Origin: SIG565 sp045647785
Lineage (GTDB): Bacteria; Bacillota; Clostridia; Oscillospirales; Acutalibacteraceae
Assembly: GCA_045647785.1 (NCBI GenBank)
Contig: JAZRMU010000053.1
Coordinates: 1 to 15,160, forward strand
Length of the DNA stretch: 15,160 nucleotides
Direction of reading: 5' to 3'
Positions within the stretch are counted from its first letter, which is position 1; each line of letters starts with the position of its first letter. The translations under genes and the position numbers were made by a program. This document shows, one piece after another, positions 7,398 through 14,284 of the stretch. The notes under the pieces were generated by a model, which saw only the letters and a list, made by a program, of their open reading frames with translations, ran no database searches and was not told the DNA's origin.

Positions 7398-7574
7398 TTA
7401 TTTGTCTTTTTTATTGCCTGATGAAAACATCAAAGTAAATGATAATCCAAAAGCAACTCCAAAACAAACACCTACACCGATTCCAGCCATACTATCAAGT
7501 ATATTTACAAAAACAACACTCCAAATTATTGCCATTGCAACACCTATTGCGATACCTAATATTCCTTTTTTCAT
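7398..7574 (-). CDS. Small hydrophobic membrane protein (58 residues)
   Basis: An ATG-to-TAA frame of 58 codons encodes MKKGILGIAIGVAMAIIWSV, then a loop, then a second hydrophobic, Gly-rich segment, and ends in SSGNKKDK. Two membrane helices (about 4-24 and 30-51) and basic ends (KK at the start, KKDK at the end) fit a small two-span membrane protein. AAGGA lies 10 nt upstream of the ATG. The 20 nt around that site resemble the same region of the next gene upstream. Last gene of the putative regulator operon. No family recognised. Support comes from the ribosome binding site, membrane pattern and operon position; at this length chance cannot be fully excluded. Confidence 0.62.
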   Translation of the reverse strand: MKKGILGIAIGVAMAIIWSVVFVNILDSMAGIGVGVCFGVAFGLSFTLMFSSGNKKDK

Positions 7575-7604
7575 TTGCTACACATCCTTGTCAAATTCAA
7601 ATTT
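7575..7604 (-). repeat. Leader repeat, copy of 7802-7831
   Basis: The 30 nt before the 58-residue gene's ATG match the 30 nt before the 56-residue gene's ATG at 17 of the first 20 positions (pattern AAATT..AATTTGA.AAGGA), and then diverge. Both end exactly 10 nt after AAGGA. The Shine-Dalgarno site is included, so part of the match may be functional constraint, but the AT-rich upstream half suggests common origin. Confidence 0.45.
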
Positions 7605-7630
7605 TCTAACTATTCTACATATTGGAATTA

Positions 7631-7801
7631 CTATGGTTTTAATGCACTTACAAACTGACTCTCAGAAATACTAAACAACAGTGTTATTAAAATAAAAGAA
7701 CCGTTAGGAATATCTATATTAGTGAAGAATTTCATTATAATCACACCAATATATATTACCACCGAAGCTATTGCTAAAATTAAGTTTATCTTCTTTTTCA
7801 T
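7631..7801 (-). CDS. Small hydrophobic membrane protein (56 residues)
   Basis: A 56-codon frame from the ATG at 7801, with AAGGAG 9 nt upstream, a good site. The protein opens MKKKINLILAIASVVIYIGV with a clear membrane helix (about 5-23). A short polar linker follows (KFFTNIDIPNGS), then a second hydrophobic segment (about 36-46), and it ends ESQFVSALKP. No family recognised. It lies between two other small membrane-protein genes on the same strand downstream of an HTH regulator. The 131 nt between it and the next gene upstream (7802-7932) contain no convincing promoter or further gene, so co-transcription is likely. Confidence 0.6.
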   Translation of the reverse strand: MKKKINLILAIASVVIYIGVIIMKFFTNIDIPNGSFILITLLFSISESQFVSALKP

Positions 7802-7831
7802 GCAATCATACTCCTTTTCAAATTGGAATTT
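7802..7831 (-). repeat. Leader repeat, copy of 7575-7604
   Basis: Partner of the leader at 7575-7604. The best-matching part is AATTTGA.AAGGA, covering the ribosome binding site of the 56-residue protein gene. Confidence 0.45.
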
Positions 7832-7932
7832 ATCTTTTAGATTTTCGGCCCATATATCGATTAACTGTATTTCGGTAATCCAAATATTCCTTTTTATAAA
7901 TTATCTCCAAATTACTCTTCTTTGTCGGCGAA

Positions 7933-8088
7933 TTATAAACCGATATTGGCTAGGAATTCACCCACAACATATCCTAATTTGTATATAAGATAAAATGCTA
8001 TAAGGATGACCAAAGGCTTTTTAATAACAACTTCTTTCTTCGAACCTGCGTTAAACCATTTTTCCAGTGTTACTTTTTTCTTATTCAT
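7933..8088 (-). CDS. Small single-span membrane protein (51 residues) paired with the HTH regulator
   Basis: The start at 8088 (MNKKKVTLEKWF) was chosen over an in-frame start at 8130 because AGGGGGAAA lies just upstream. Residues 1-27 are basic and polar (many Lys, presumably cytoplasmic), and residues 28-46 form one membrane helix (PLVILIAFYLIYKLGYVVG). The C-terminus GYVVGEFLANIGL closely resembles the C-terminus of the HTH protein encoded next upstream (GYAIGQFIQNI): same G-Y-x-x-G-x-F-x-x-N-I pattern right after a membrane helix. This suggests a shared module or direct pairing in the membrane. No family recognised. Gap to the HTH gene is 100 nt without an obvious promoter, so co-transcription is likely. 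Confidence 0.72.
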   Translation of the reverse strand: MNKKKVTLEKWFNAGSKKEVVIKKPLVILIAFYLIYKLGYVVGEFLANIGL

Positions 8089-8188
8089 ATTAATTTCCCC
8101 CTGAATCAATTTGCAAGCTAAAAGTAACACAAATTTCGAAAAAACGCTATAAATTCAAGGTTGCATCTATGTAAACTTACGGTAGCAC

Positions 8189-8614
8189 TTACAAATTCAG
8201 ATCATTTGTAATGTTTTGAATAAACTGACCGATAGCATAGCCTGCTCCAAACAAAAATGCGTAAATTAACGCAATGCAGGCACACACCACAACAACATAC
8301 AAGAACAACATCATCTTTCGTTGTTTCGCTGATAAGTTGGACACGAAGTTGTTCCACACCGCAAGCAAATTTTTTGACTTATAAATCACAACATCTTCTT
8401 TCTTAGATTCTTCATCTGCCAAGCCTCGCATTAAATAATCAAGCGAAACATCAAAATAATCGCTCATAAAAAGGAGCCTGGTCATTTCGGGATACGCTTT
8501 ATCGTTTTCCCATTTTGATATAGACTGTCGGGATACATCCAAAAGTTCTGCTAACTCTTCCTGTGAAATGTTTTTCTCACTACGCAGTTTATACAAGCGC
8601 TCACCAAAACTCAT
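8189..8614 (-). CDS. Membrane-anchored XRE-family HTH transcriptional regulator
   Basis: A 141-residue protein. Residues 2-62 are a Cro/CI-type helix-turn-helix (FGERLYKLRSEKNISQEELA, LLDVSRQSISKWENDKAYPE, ending FDVSLDYLMRG). A charged linker (about 65-100) leads to one membrane helix (about 101-126) and the tail GYAIGQFIQNITNDLNL. So the DNA-binding head should face the cytoplasm while tethered to the membrane. Start: the ATG at 8614 has GGAGGG 7 nt upstream. The in-frame ATG at 8629 would translate that very site (MEGQG) and lacks one of its own, so it is rejected. First gene of a putative operon with three small membrane proteins. Membrane tethering suggests sensing of envelope state, which is inference. 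Confidence 0.88.
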   Translation of the reverse strand: MSFGERLYKLRSEKNISQEELAELLDVSRQSISKWENDKAYPEMTRLLFMSDYFDVSLDYLMRGLADEESKKEDVVIYKSKNLLAVWNNFVSNLSAKQRKMMLFLYVVVVCACIALIYAFLFGAGYAIGQFIQNITNDLNL

Positions 8615-8654
8615 CCCTTGTCCCTCCATAAATTTTTGTTTATCATTTCGTTGT

Positions 8655-8683
8655 ATTATATCATAAATAAGTTGATAGGTAAA
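8655..8683 (-). promoter_or_regulatory. Sigma-A promoter of the HTH regulator operon
   Basis: Minus-strand TTTACC (8683-8678), a 17-nt spacer, and a perfect TATAAT (8660-8655). Two copies of ATGATA, 18 nt apart, flank the downstream side of the -10 and could be operator half-sites for autoregulation, though this is weak. The leader to the ATG is about 35 nt and holds GGAGGG. Confidence 0.72.
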
Positions 8684-8696
8684 GAGGATTTTAAAA

Positions 8697-8726
8697 ATAC
8701 CCGTGGCTTTGAAACACCACGGGTAT
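8697..8726 (-). terminator. Terminator of murC
   Basis: The 10-bp stem ATACCCGTGG (8697-8706) / CCACGGGTAT (8717-8726) has a 10-nt loop. The minus-strand tail is TTTTT. It lies 84 nt beyond the murC stop and just upstream of the HTH operon promoter. Confidence 0.85.
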
Positions 8727-8763
8727 AAATTATTAGAAAATATTTAATGTTATAAAATACTTC

Positions 8764-8810
8764 TTTTAACTGTCAAGTAGAGTACAACCTTTAAGAGGTG
8801 GCTTTTATTT
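8764..8810 (-). repeat. Right copy of the ~45-nt inverted repeat flanking the island
   Basis: Read on the minus strand it starts at the last base of the murC stop codon. It contains AAAAGCCACC (8806-8797), the degenerate middle ending AAGGT, and TTGACAGTTAAAA (8776-8764). It is the inverted partner of 7211-7255. Between it and the murC terminator lies about 37 nt of AT-rich sequence with nothing recognisable. Confidence 0.55.
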
Positions 8811-10180
8811 TATGAAAGTTTTTTAATTATAATATGGTCAGCCTTATAAATATCGCCGCCGCCCATTGAAATAACAAGATCGCCCTCGCCCGCTGTTTCA
8901 ATAACAGCATTGGCAACATCCTCAAAGGTTTCTGCAATAATGCAGTCCTTAAGTTTTTCGGCAATATGCTCTGATTTAATTCCGTAAGTATTTTGCTCTC
9001 GCGATCCCATTATAGGTGTTAATATCACTTTATCCGCGATACTCAACGCTTCAATAAACTCGTCTTTAAGAAGCGCAGTTCTTGAAAAGGTAAAGGGTTG
9101 GAAAACCGCAATAACGCGTTTGTAGTCGAGTGCTTTTGCAGCATTTAAAGTTGCTTTGATTTCGGTTGGATGATGTGCGTAATCATCAGCCAGCACAAAG
9201 CCGTTATATTGTCCCAAAAACTCGAATCTTCTACCCGCACCAGTGAACTGCTCTAGAGCGGTTTTAATTCCGTCAGCAGAAACACCTAATGCATCAGTTA
9301 CTGCAATCGCAGCCATTGCGTTATAAATATTGTGGCGACCCGGAACACGCAAATCAATGTGAACTAAAAATTCACCATCTTTAAAAGCATCAAAGCCGAA
9401 ACCAAATTTTCCGGTAGTAACATTTGTTGCGTAATAATCGTTATTCGTTCCAAAACCAAAGGTAATTTTATTACTGATATCCGTTGCCGCCTTTATAGAT
9501 AGCTCATCATCACCGTTTAAAAACACAGTTTTTGACATACCGATAAATTTAGTGAATGAAGCCACAAGATTATCCATTGTCTTAAAATAATCAAGGTGGT
9601 CATTGTCTATATTAAGCAGCACCGCAATATCGGGAGAAAGCTGTAAAAAAGTATCAACAAACTCACAGGATTCACAAACCATTATATCAGAGCTGCCTGC
9701 AATTCCGTTTGAGTTAATAAGCGGAAGCTTTCCGCCGATAACAGCGGTAGGTTCATACTTGTTAATTATTAAAATTTGTGTTATCATTGAGGTTGTGGAG
9801 GTTTTTCCGTGTGTACCACACACACCGATAACATTATCGTACTTTCTTGTTAGCGCTCCAAGAAGCAGCGATCTTTCCATTGTGGGAATTCCTAGTCGAG
9901 CCGCCTCCACAAGTTCAGGGTTTTCTTTAGAAATCGCAGCAGAATAAACTATAAGTTCTGCTCCCCTGACATTTTCGGCGTTATGACCCATATAAACCTT
10001 AATTCCTAAATTTATAATTCGCTCAAGCGAGGCGCTCATATTATTATCAGAGCCGGTAATCACATAGCCCTTGCTGTTAAGTATTTCGGCAAGTGGGCAC
10101 ATACCGCTGCCGCCGATGCCTATCATATGAATTCTTTTTACACTATCAATGATTTTATCTTCCGGTTTTAATGCCTTCAA
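8810..10180 (-). CDS. murC: UDP-N-acetylmuramate--L-alanine ligase
   Basis: MurC adds L-alanine to UDP-MurNAc using ATP, the first step of the peptidoglycan stem peptide, in the cytoplasm. The protein shows the N-terminal UDP-binding loop HMIGIGGSGM, the ATP-binding loop GTHGKTST at about residues 122-129, then a central Mur ligase domain (LLNIDNDHLDYF) and a C-terminal domain (GAGRRFEFLG, DDYAHHPTEI, FQPFTFSRT). The start is taken as TTG at 10180 (456 residues, normal length) because GGGGGA lies 6 nt upstream. The in-frame ATG at 10201 lies only 6 nt from the likely -10 box and has no clear ribosome binding site. It has its own promoter and terminator. Identity is certain; the start choice is inference. 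Confidence 0.96.
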   Translation of the reverse strand: MKALKPEDKIIDSVKRIHMIGIGGSGMCPLAEILNSKGYVITGSDNNMSASLERIINLGIKVYMGHNAENVRGAELIVYSAAISKENPELVEAARLGIPTMERSLLLGALTRKYDNVIGVCGTHGKTSTTSMITQILIINKYEPTAVIGGKLPLINSNGIAGSSDIMVCESCEFVDTFLQLSPDIAVLLNIDNDHLDYFKTMDNLVASFTKFIGMSKTVFLNGDDELSIKAATDISNKITFGFGTNNDYYATNVTTGKFGFGFDAFKDGEFLVHIDLRVPGRHNIYNAMAAIAVTDALGVSADGIKTALEQFTGAGRRFEFLGQYNGFVLADDYAHHPTEIKATLNAAKALDYKRVIAVFQPFTFSRTALLKDEFIEALSIADKVILTPIMGSREQNTYGIKSEHIAEKLKDCIIAETFEDVANAVIETAGEGDLVISMGGGDIYKADHIIIKKLS

Positions 10181-10207
10181 AGCAATTCCCCCATTCATCA
10201 TAACTCT

Positions 10208-10213
10208 ATTATA
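10208..10213 (-). promoter_or_regulatory. Probable -10 box of the murC promoter
   Basis: TATAAT on the minus strand. The -35 region 16-18 nt upstream is AT-rich and poor. Transcription would start near 10201, supporting the TTG start at 10180 with a leader of about 20 nt containing GGGGGA. Confidence 0.45.
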
Positions 10214-10264
10214 TTACTAAACGGCAAATAAATAAACAATAATTTTTGAAAAGAGGTAAAAAAT

Positions 10265-11434
10265 TTGAAAATTCCTCAAAATATCAAAGAAATTATATCG
10301 GTAATTAATAAAAATGGATATGAAGCATATATAGTGGGTGGTGCTGTTCGCGATTCTCTTTTAGGTATCGCACCCACCGATTATGATATAGCAACCAACT
10401 GCATACCAGAAAAGATAACCGAAATATTTGATTATACTCTGCCAACAGGTATTAAACACGGCACTGTAACCGTTATTAAAAACGGAATACCCACCGAGAT
10501 TACAACCTACCGTATCGACGGCGAGTATACCGATTCGCGCTATCCCGACAGCGTAGAATTCACTGATGATTTGAGTCTTGACCTTTCGCGCAGAGATTTT
10601 ACGATAAATGCAATGGCTTATACATCCGATATAGGTCTTATTGATTTATTTGGGGGTAGTAAAGATATCGAAAACAAAATTATTAAAACTGTCGGCGACC
10701 CCAAAATGCGATTCTCCGAAGATGCTCTGCGAATTCTGCGCGCAATTCGTTTCGCTTGTCAGCTAGAATTTAGTATTGATGAAAATACTTTAGTGGCGGC
10801 AACAGCGTATGCACCAACATTATCAAAAATCAGCGCTGAACGCATTTTTTCAGAACTATCAAAGGCTTTACTTGGAAAATGCGGCGATGCACTCGAACAT
10901 TTTATTAACAGCGGTGGACTTAACTTTTTAAAAATTAATAAATCCGCCTCCCTCGCCCCTATTTATGAATTGCCTCAAAATCTGGCTTCGCGCTTTTTTA
11001 TGTTTTTTAAACTAACAGATGCCGATTTTGAAATAACTGCATCAGCGCTTAAATTTAGCAAAAATTTACACACAAATGTTGCGGCCCTGCTTAATTTAAG
11101 CGATGAAATTATAGACGATGATAAAATTAAAATTAAGCAACTACTAAATAAATATTCCCCCGAATTGTTAAGACAATTTCTGCAATGCGCTGAACCGCTT
11201 TATAGACGCGACTATTCCACAACAAAAAACGCAATTAATCAAATTGCGAATAGCAGCGAGCCTTACAAAATAGCAATGCTTAATATCAATGGTAAAGACC
11301 TGATAAATCTAGGCTTCAAGGGCGAGATCATTGGCGATATATTGAACGACACATTAAATGAATGCATTATTAATCCTTATCTAAATAAAAAAGAAAAATT
11401 AATAGCTTATATTAAAAGTAAATATAGTAACTAA
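10265..11434 (+). CDS. cca: CCA tRNA nucleotidyltransferase (class II)
   Basis: A 389-residue class II nucleotidyltransferase that builds or repairs the 3'-CCA end of tRNAs. The head domain has GGAVRD (25-30) and the catalytic metal site DYD (39-41), then RRDFTINAMAY (109-119) and the nucleotide-selecting EDALR (152-156) with LRAIRFACQLEF. The C-terminal helical body is short and divergent, and there is no HD domain, so total length is at the low end for the family. A poly(A) polymerase relative is possible, but in this group the gene usually encodes the CCA-adding enzyme. It starts with TTG, supported by AGAGGTAA 7 nt upstream. It is divergent from murC across an 84-nt gap. Its terminator overlaps the start region of the next operon. 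Confidence 0.9.
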   Translation: MKIPQNIKEIISVINKNGYEAYIVGGAVRDSLLGIAPTDYDIATNCIPEKITEIFDYTLPTGIKHGTVTVIKNGIPTEITTYRIDGEYTDSRYPDSVEFTDDLSLDLSRRDFTINAMAYTSDIGLIDLFGGSKDIENKIIKTVGDPKMRFSEDALRILRAIRFACQLEFSIDENTLVAATAYAPTLSKISAERIFSELSKALLGKCGDALEHFINSGGLNFLKINKSASLAPIYELPQNLASRFFMFFKLTDADFEITASALKFSKNLHTNVAALLNLSDEIIDDDKIKIKQLLNKYSPELLRQFLQCAEPLYRRDYSTTKNAINQIANSSEPYKIAMLNINGKDLINLGFKGEIIGDILNDTLNECIINPYLNKKEKLIAYIKSKYSN

Positions 11435-11455
11435 ACCAAATAAACGCCATAGAAT
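11430..11455 (+). promoter_or_regulatory. Candidate sigma-K promoter of dpaAB, overlapping the cca terminator
   Basis: AC (11430-11431), a 16-nt spacer, and CATAGAAT (11448-11455) fit the sigma-K pattern AC-N16-CATANNNT. Dipicolinate synthase is made in the mother cell under sigma-K in Bacillus, so this is the expected promoter type. The -10 lies at the foot of the cca terminator's left arm and in its upper part. A start near 11462 would give a transcript with only the right arm, so no terminator could form. Few bases are specified, so the match is suggestive only. Confidence 0.45.
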
Positions 11456-11482
11456 GTATTAAGCATTCAGGCGTTTATTTTT
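11438..11482 (+). terminator. Terminator of cca
   Basis: The outer stem is AAATAAACGCC (11438-11448) / GGCGTTTATTT (11470-11480), with an inner stem GAATG/CATTC. It is followed by TT and lies 4 nt after the cca stop. Its right arm ends just before the dpaA ribosome binding site. Confidence 0.8.
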
Positions 11483-11496
11483 GTGTGGTGAAATAT

Positions 11497-12306
11497 TTGA
11501 AAATCATAATTTTAGGTGGCGACAAGCGCCAAAAATTTTTATGCGAAAATCTTAATAAAGAAGGATATATTACTGAACATATAATAAGTGGCGAAGGTCT
11601 AAAAGAAAAAATTAGAAATGGCGATGTTATAATACTCCCCTTACCAGCCACTAAGGATAAAATAACCGTTTATAATACATTTTCAACAAATAATATATAT
11701 TTATCTGACATCAGGGAATTTGTAGATAGACAGTTAATTTTGACCTGCAATTATGAATTTTGTGATAAAAATTTTATTGATTATAATAAAAACGAGGGCT
11801 TTGCCATCAAAAACGCTGTTCCAACCGCAGAAGGCGCTATTGCATTAGCTATAGAAAACAGCGAAAATATGCTCTTCGGTAGCGAATGCCTTGTAGTCGG
11901 CTTTGGCAAAATTGGTAAAATACTCTCTTGTTACCTTAAAGCCTTAGGCGCAAAGGTTACCGTCAGTGCCCGAAAGGAAGCCGATTTAAACTTCATATAT
12001 TCCTTTGGGATGAATCCTATAGAAACCGCCTCGATAAACAAAGCAGCGCATAAATTCGACTTTGTTTTTAATACAGTAAACTTCCCAGTTATAAATGAGG
12101 AGTTTTTAGAAAAATTGAAGCCCGATGGATTGCTTTTAGAGTTGGCATCGCTGCCGGGAGGAATAACCGATAAAAGAGAAAAAGCTGCCTGCCCAATTAT
12201 TAACGCGCAGAGCCTGCCCGGAAAATTTTCGCCCAAAGCAGCCGCAAAAATACTCACCGAGACCATTTTGGGAATACTTAATAACTACAAAGGTGAATTT
12301 TTATGA
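11497..12306 (+). CDS. dpaA: Dipicolinate synthase subunit A
   Basis: Subunit A (SpoVFA) of dipicolinate synthase, which oxidises dihydrodipicolinate to dipicolinic acid in the mother cell for loading into the spore core. The N-terminus KIIILGGDKRQKFL matches the family start. A Rossmann NAD(P)-binding fold follows with VVGFGKIGK at about residues 133-141. The C-terminal half has LLLELASLPGGI and the ending SLPGKFSPKAAAKILTETI, both diagnostic. The start is taken as TTG at 11497 because GGTGA lies 5-6 nt upstream; GTG codons at 11485 and 11488 are in frame but have no site. That gives 269 residues. It overlaps dpaB by ATGA (4 nt), so the two are translationally coupled. Presence of DpaAB means this organism does not need the EtfA-type route known from Clostridium perfringens. 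Confidence 0.93.
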   Translation: MKIIILGGDKRQKFLCENLNKEGYITEHIISGEGLKEKIRNGDVIILPLPATKDKITVYNTFSTNNIYLSDIREFVDRQLILTCNYEFCDKNFIDYNKNEGFAIKNAVPTAEGAIALAIENSENMLFGSECLVVGFGKIGKILSCYLKALGAKVTVSARKEADLNFIYSFGMNPIETASINKAAHKFDFVFNTVNFPVINEEFLEKLKPDGLLLELASLPGGITDKREKAACPIINAQSLPGKFSPKAAAKILTETILGILNNYKGEFL

Positions 12307-12881
12307 AAGGAATAACTGCAGGATTTGCGCTGTGCGGCTCTTTTTGCACTATAAAAAAAGCAGTAGCACAACTTAAAGTTCTAAATTCGAGTGGGGTTGA
12401 TATAGTACCTATTATGTCCCCTATCGTATATACGAGCAATACACGCTTTGGCACTGCGAAAGAATTAATCGATGAGATTGAATCGCTAACTAACAAAAAA
12501 ATTATAACAACCGTTGTTGATGCAGAACCAATTGGTCCAAAAAAGCTACTTGACTTAATGATTATTGCGCCTTGCACCGGAAATACTCTCTCAAAGCTTG
12601 CAAACGGCATAACAGATAATTCTGTAACTATGGCTGCAAAGGCTCATTTACGAAACGGTAGACCACTTTTATTAGCAATAGCCACTAATGATGGACTTTC
12701 TGCCTGCGGCAACAATATCGGAAGGCTTATGAACACAAAAAATATTTATTTTGTACCCTTTGGACAGGATGATGCATTCGGTAAACCGACATCATTAATA
12801 GCAGATTTTGATATACTTCCACAAGCCGCCGAGGCTGCTTTGAAGGGCGAGCAGCTTCAACCGATTTTAATAAAAGATTAA
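12303..12881 (+). CDS. dpaB: Dipicolinate synthase subunit B
   Basis: A 192-residue subunit B (SpoVFB), a flavoprotein-fold partner of DpaA. It shows ITAGFALCGSFCTI at the N-terminus, the loop DLMIIAPCTGNTLSKLANGI at about 79-98, TDNSVTMAAKAHLRN after it, and the family end FVPFGQDDAFGKP at about 150-162. The fold resembles flavin-dependent decarboxylases, but the family is not known as a decarboxylase. It starts within the last codon and stop of dpaA and is followed after 3 nt by a strong terminator. The operon is therefore only dpaA-dpaB, without the asd and lysine-pathway genes that follow spoVF in Bacillus subtilis. Confidence 0.95.
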   Translation: MKGITAGFALCGSFCTIKKAVAQLKVLNSSGVDIVPIMSPIVYTSNTRFGTAKELIDEIESLTNKKIITTVVDAEPIGPKKLLDLMIIAPCTGNTLSKLANGITDNSVTMAAKAHLRNGRPLLLAIATNDGLSACGNNIGRLMNTKNIYFVPFGQDDAFGKPTSLIADFDILPQAAEAALKGEQLQPILIKD

Positions 12882-12884
12882 CTT

Positions 12885-12913
12885 AAAAATCCCAAGCGAT
12901 GCTTGGGATTTTT
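12885..12913. terminator. Bidirectional terminator between dpaB and radA
   Basis: A 13-bp perfect stem (AAAAATCCCAAGC at 12885-12897, GCTTGGGATTTTT at 12901-12913) with a 3-nt loop. T runs on both strands serve the convergent dpaB and radA genes. Confidence 0.9.
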
Positions 12914-12915
12914 TA

Positions 12916-14274
12916 CTAAATTATTAAACCGATTGCCTCTTTTAGAGTCTTAACACCGATTACCTCTATTCCCTTAAAATCGGGCAGATTTTTAAGGCAG
13001 CTTTTAGGAATTATGCAACGCTTAAAGCCAAGGCGAGCAGCCTCGGATATTCTCGACGCTGCACGCGACACCGAACGAATTTCCCCCGAAAGACCGATTT
13101 CGCCAAAGACGATAGTTTCATCATCAAACGGAATATCGCGTAGCGCAGATACTAATGATACTGCCGCGGCTAAATCGGCGGCCGGCTCATCTAGGCGCAA
13201 CCCACCGATGATATTTATATATGTATCAAGATTTGAAAAATAAAGTCCTTCTCGCTTTTCCAGAACAGCAAGCAACAAGTTCATTCTGTTATAATCAAAG
13301 CCTGCGGCCATTCGACGTGGATTACCAAAGCCTGTCGCCGAAACTAATCCCTGCACTTCGGCAAGAATGGGGCGTGAGCCCTCTAAAACGCAGGTTACGG
13401 TACTGCCTGATACATTTTTAATTCGGCCAGAAAGCAGCATAGCAGACGGATTTTCTACACCCTGCAGTCCTGTTTCCTCCATTTCAAACACACCAATTTC
13501 ATTAGTTGAGCCGAAACGGTTTTTATTAGCGCGTAAAATGCGGTAGGATTGATTTTTATCACCCTCAAAATAAAGAACGGTATCAACGATATGTTCTAAA
13601 ATTTTAGGGCCTGCCAAATCGCCGCCTTTATTAACATGACCAACAATAAATACGGGTATATCGAGACTTTTACCAATATTCAATAGCATTTTCGCCGATT
13701 CTCGCACCTGAACAATACTGCCCGACATTGCGGAAAGCTCTGTAATATGCATTGTCTGAATAGAATCTATCATAACAATATCGGGAGCTGCCGCGCGTAT
13801 ATATTCGCAGACCTCCTCGGTATCGGTATCAGCCATTATAAGCAGATTATCACTCTCGACGCCTAAACGCTTTGCGCGGAGTTTAATTTGCACTGCGGAT
13901 TCCTCGCCCGAAACGTACAAAATTTTTAGCTGTGGCAGAGCTTTACACACCTGTAATAGAATTGTAGATTTACCAATACCGGGGTCTCCACCAAGCAGCA
14001 CAACCGAGCCTTTAACAATTCCTCCGCCAAGCACACGGTCAAACTCCTTAATACCTGTTACAAAGCGGTGCTCGTCAACGATCGATATTTCATTAAGCTT
14101 TGTTGCCACCGCGGTATTCAAGGTCTTCGCAGCAGAAGCCGACTTTAAAGAAGACGCAATCACCTGCTCCTCTAGAGTATTCCACTCATTACAGTTCGGA
14201 CATTTGCCCGACCACTTAACACTTTGATAGCCACAGCTGGTGCAAACAAACGCTGTTTTACTTTTAGTTGCCAT
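12916..14274 (-). CDS. radA: DNA repair protein RadA
   Basis: A 452-residue RecA-like ATPase that promotes branch migration and DNA unwinding during recombinational repair. The N-terminal C4 zinc finger has Cys11, Cys14, Cys25 and Cys28 (CTSCGYQS... KCPNCNEWNT). The Walker A motif is GDPGIGKST (96-104), Walker B is near IVMIDSIQT (about 166-174), and the RadA-specific KNRFG lies at 251-255. The C-terminal Lon-like domain (about 285-452) includes AAVSLVSALRD and FGEIGLSGEIR. Full family length. AAAGGAAA lies 6 nt before the ATG. It sits 10 nt after the amidase gene on the same strand, so it was probably co-transcribed with it. If the amidase gene is interrupted upstream, radA must rely on another promoter. 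Confidence 0.96.
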   Translation of the reverse strand: MATKSKTAFVCTSCGYQSVKWSGKCPNCNEWNTLEEQVIASSLKSASAAKTLNTAVATKLNEISIVDEHRFVTGIKEFDRVLGGGIVKGSVVLLGGDPGIGKSTILLQVCKALPQLKILYVSGEESAVQIKLRAKRLGVESDNLLIMADTDTEEVCEYIRAAAPDIVMIDSIQTMHITELSAMSGSIVQVRESAKMLLNIGKSLDIPVFIVGHVNKGGDLAGPKILEHIVDTVLYFEGDKNQSYRILRANKNRFGSTNEIGVFEMEETGLQGVENPSAMLLSGRIKNVSGSTVTCVLEGSRPILAEVQGLVSATGFGNPRRMAAGFDYNRMNLLLAVLEKREGLYFSNLDTYINIIGGLRLDEPAADLAAAVSLVSALRDIPFDDETIVFGEIGLSGEIRSVSRAASRISEAARLGFKRCIIPKSCLKNLPDFKGIEVIGVKTLKEAIGLII

Positions 14275-14284
14275 ATTTTTTCCT

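Noticed and set aside
7387..7988. Plus-strand open frames of 95 and 88 codons over the small-gene region
   Set aside because: They lie antisense to the small membrane-protein genes, lack ribosome binding sites and have low-complexity composition typical of shadow frames.
8615..8629. Upstream ATG of the HTH gene (MEGQG start)
   Set aside because: Those five codons are the GGAGGG ribosome binding site of the ATG at 8614 read as protein; no site precedes 8629.
7211..8810. CRISPR array or tandem repeat in the repeat-rich middle region
   Set aside because: Repeats are two-copy and inverted or leader-type, with no regular spacers and no cas genes.
9603..9947. Plus-strand open frame of 114 codons inside murC
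   Set aside because: Fully antisense to the conserved central part of murC with no ribosome binding site. The same applies to antisense frames inside the PBP, dpaA, dpaB and radA genes.
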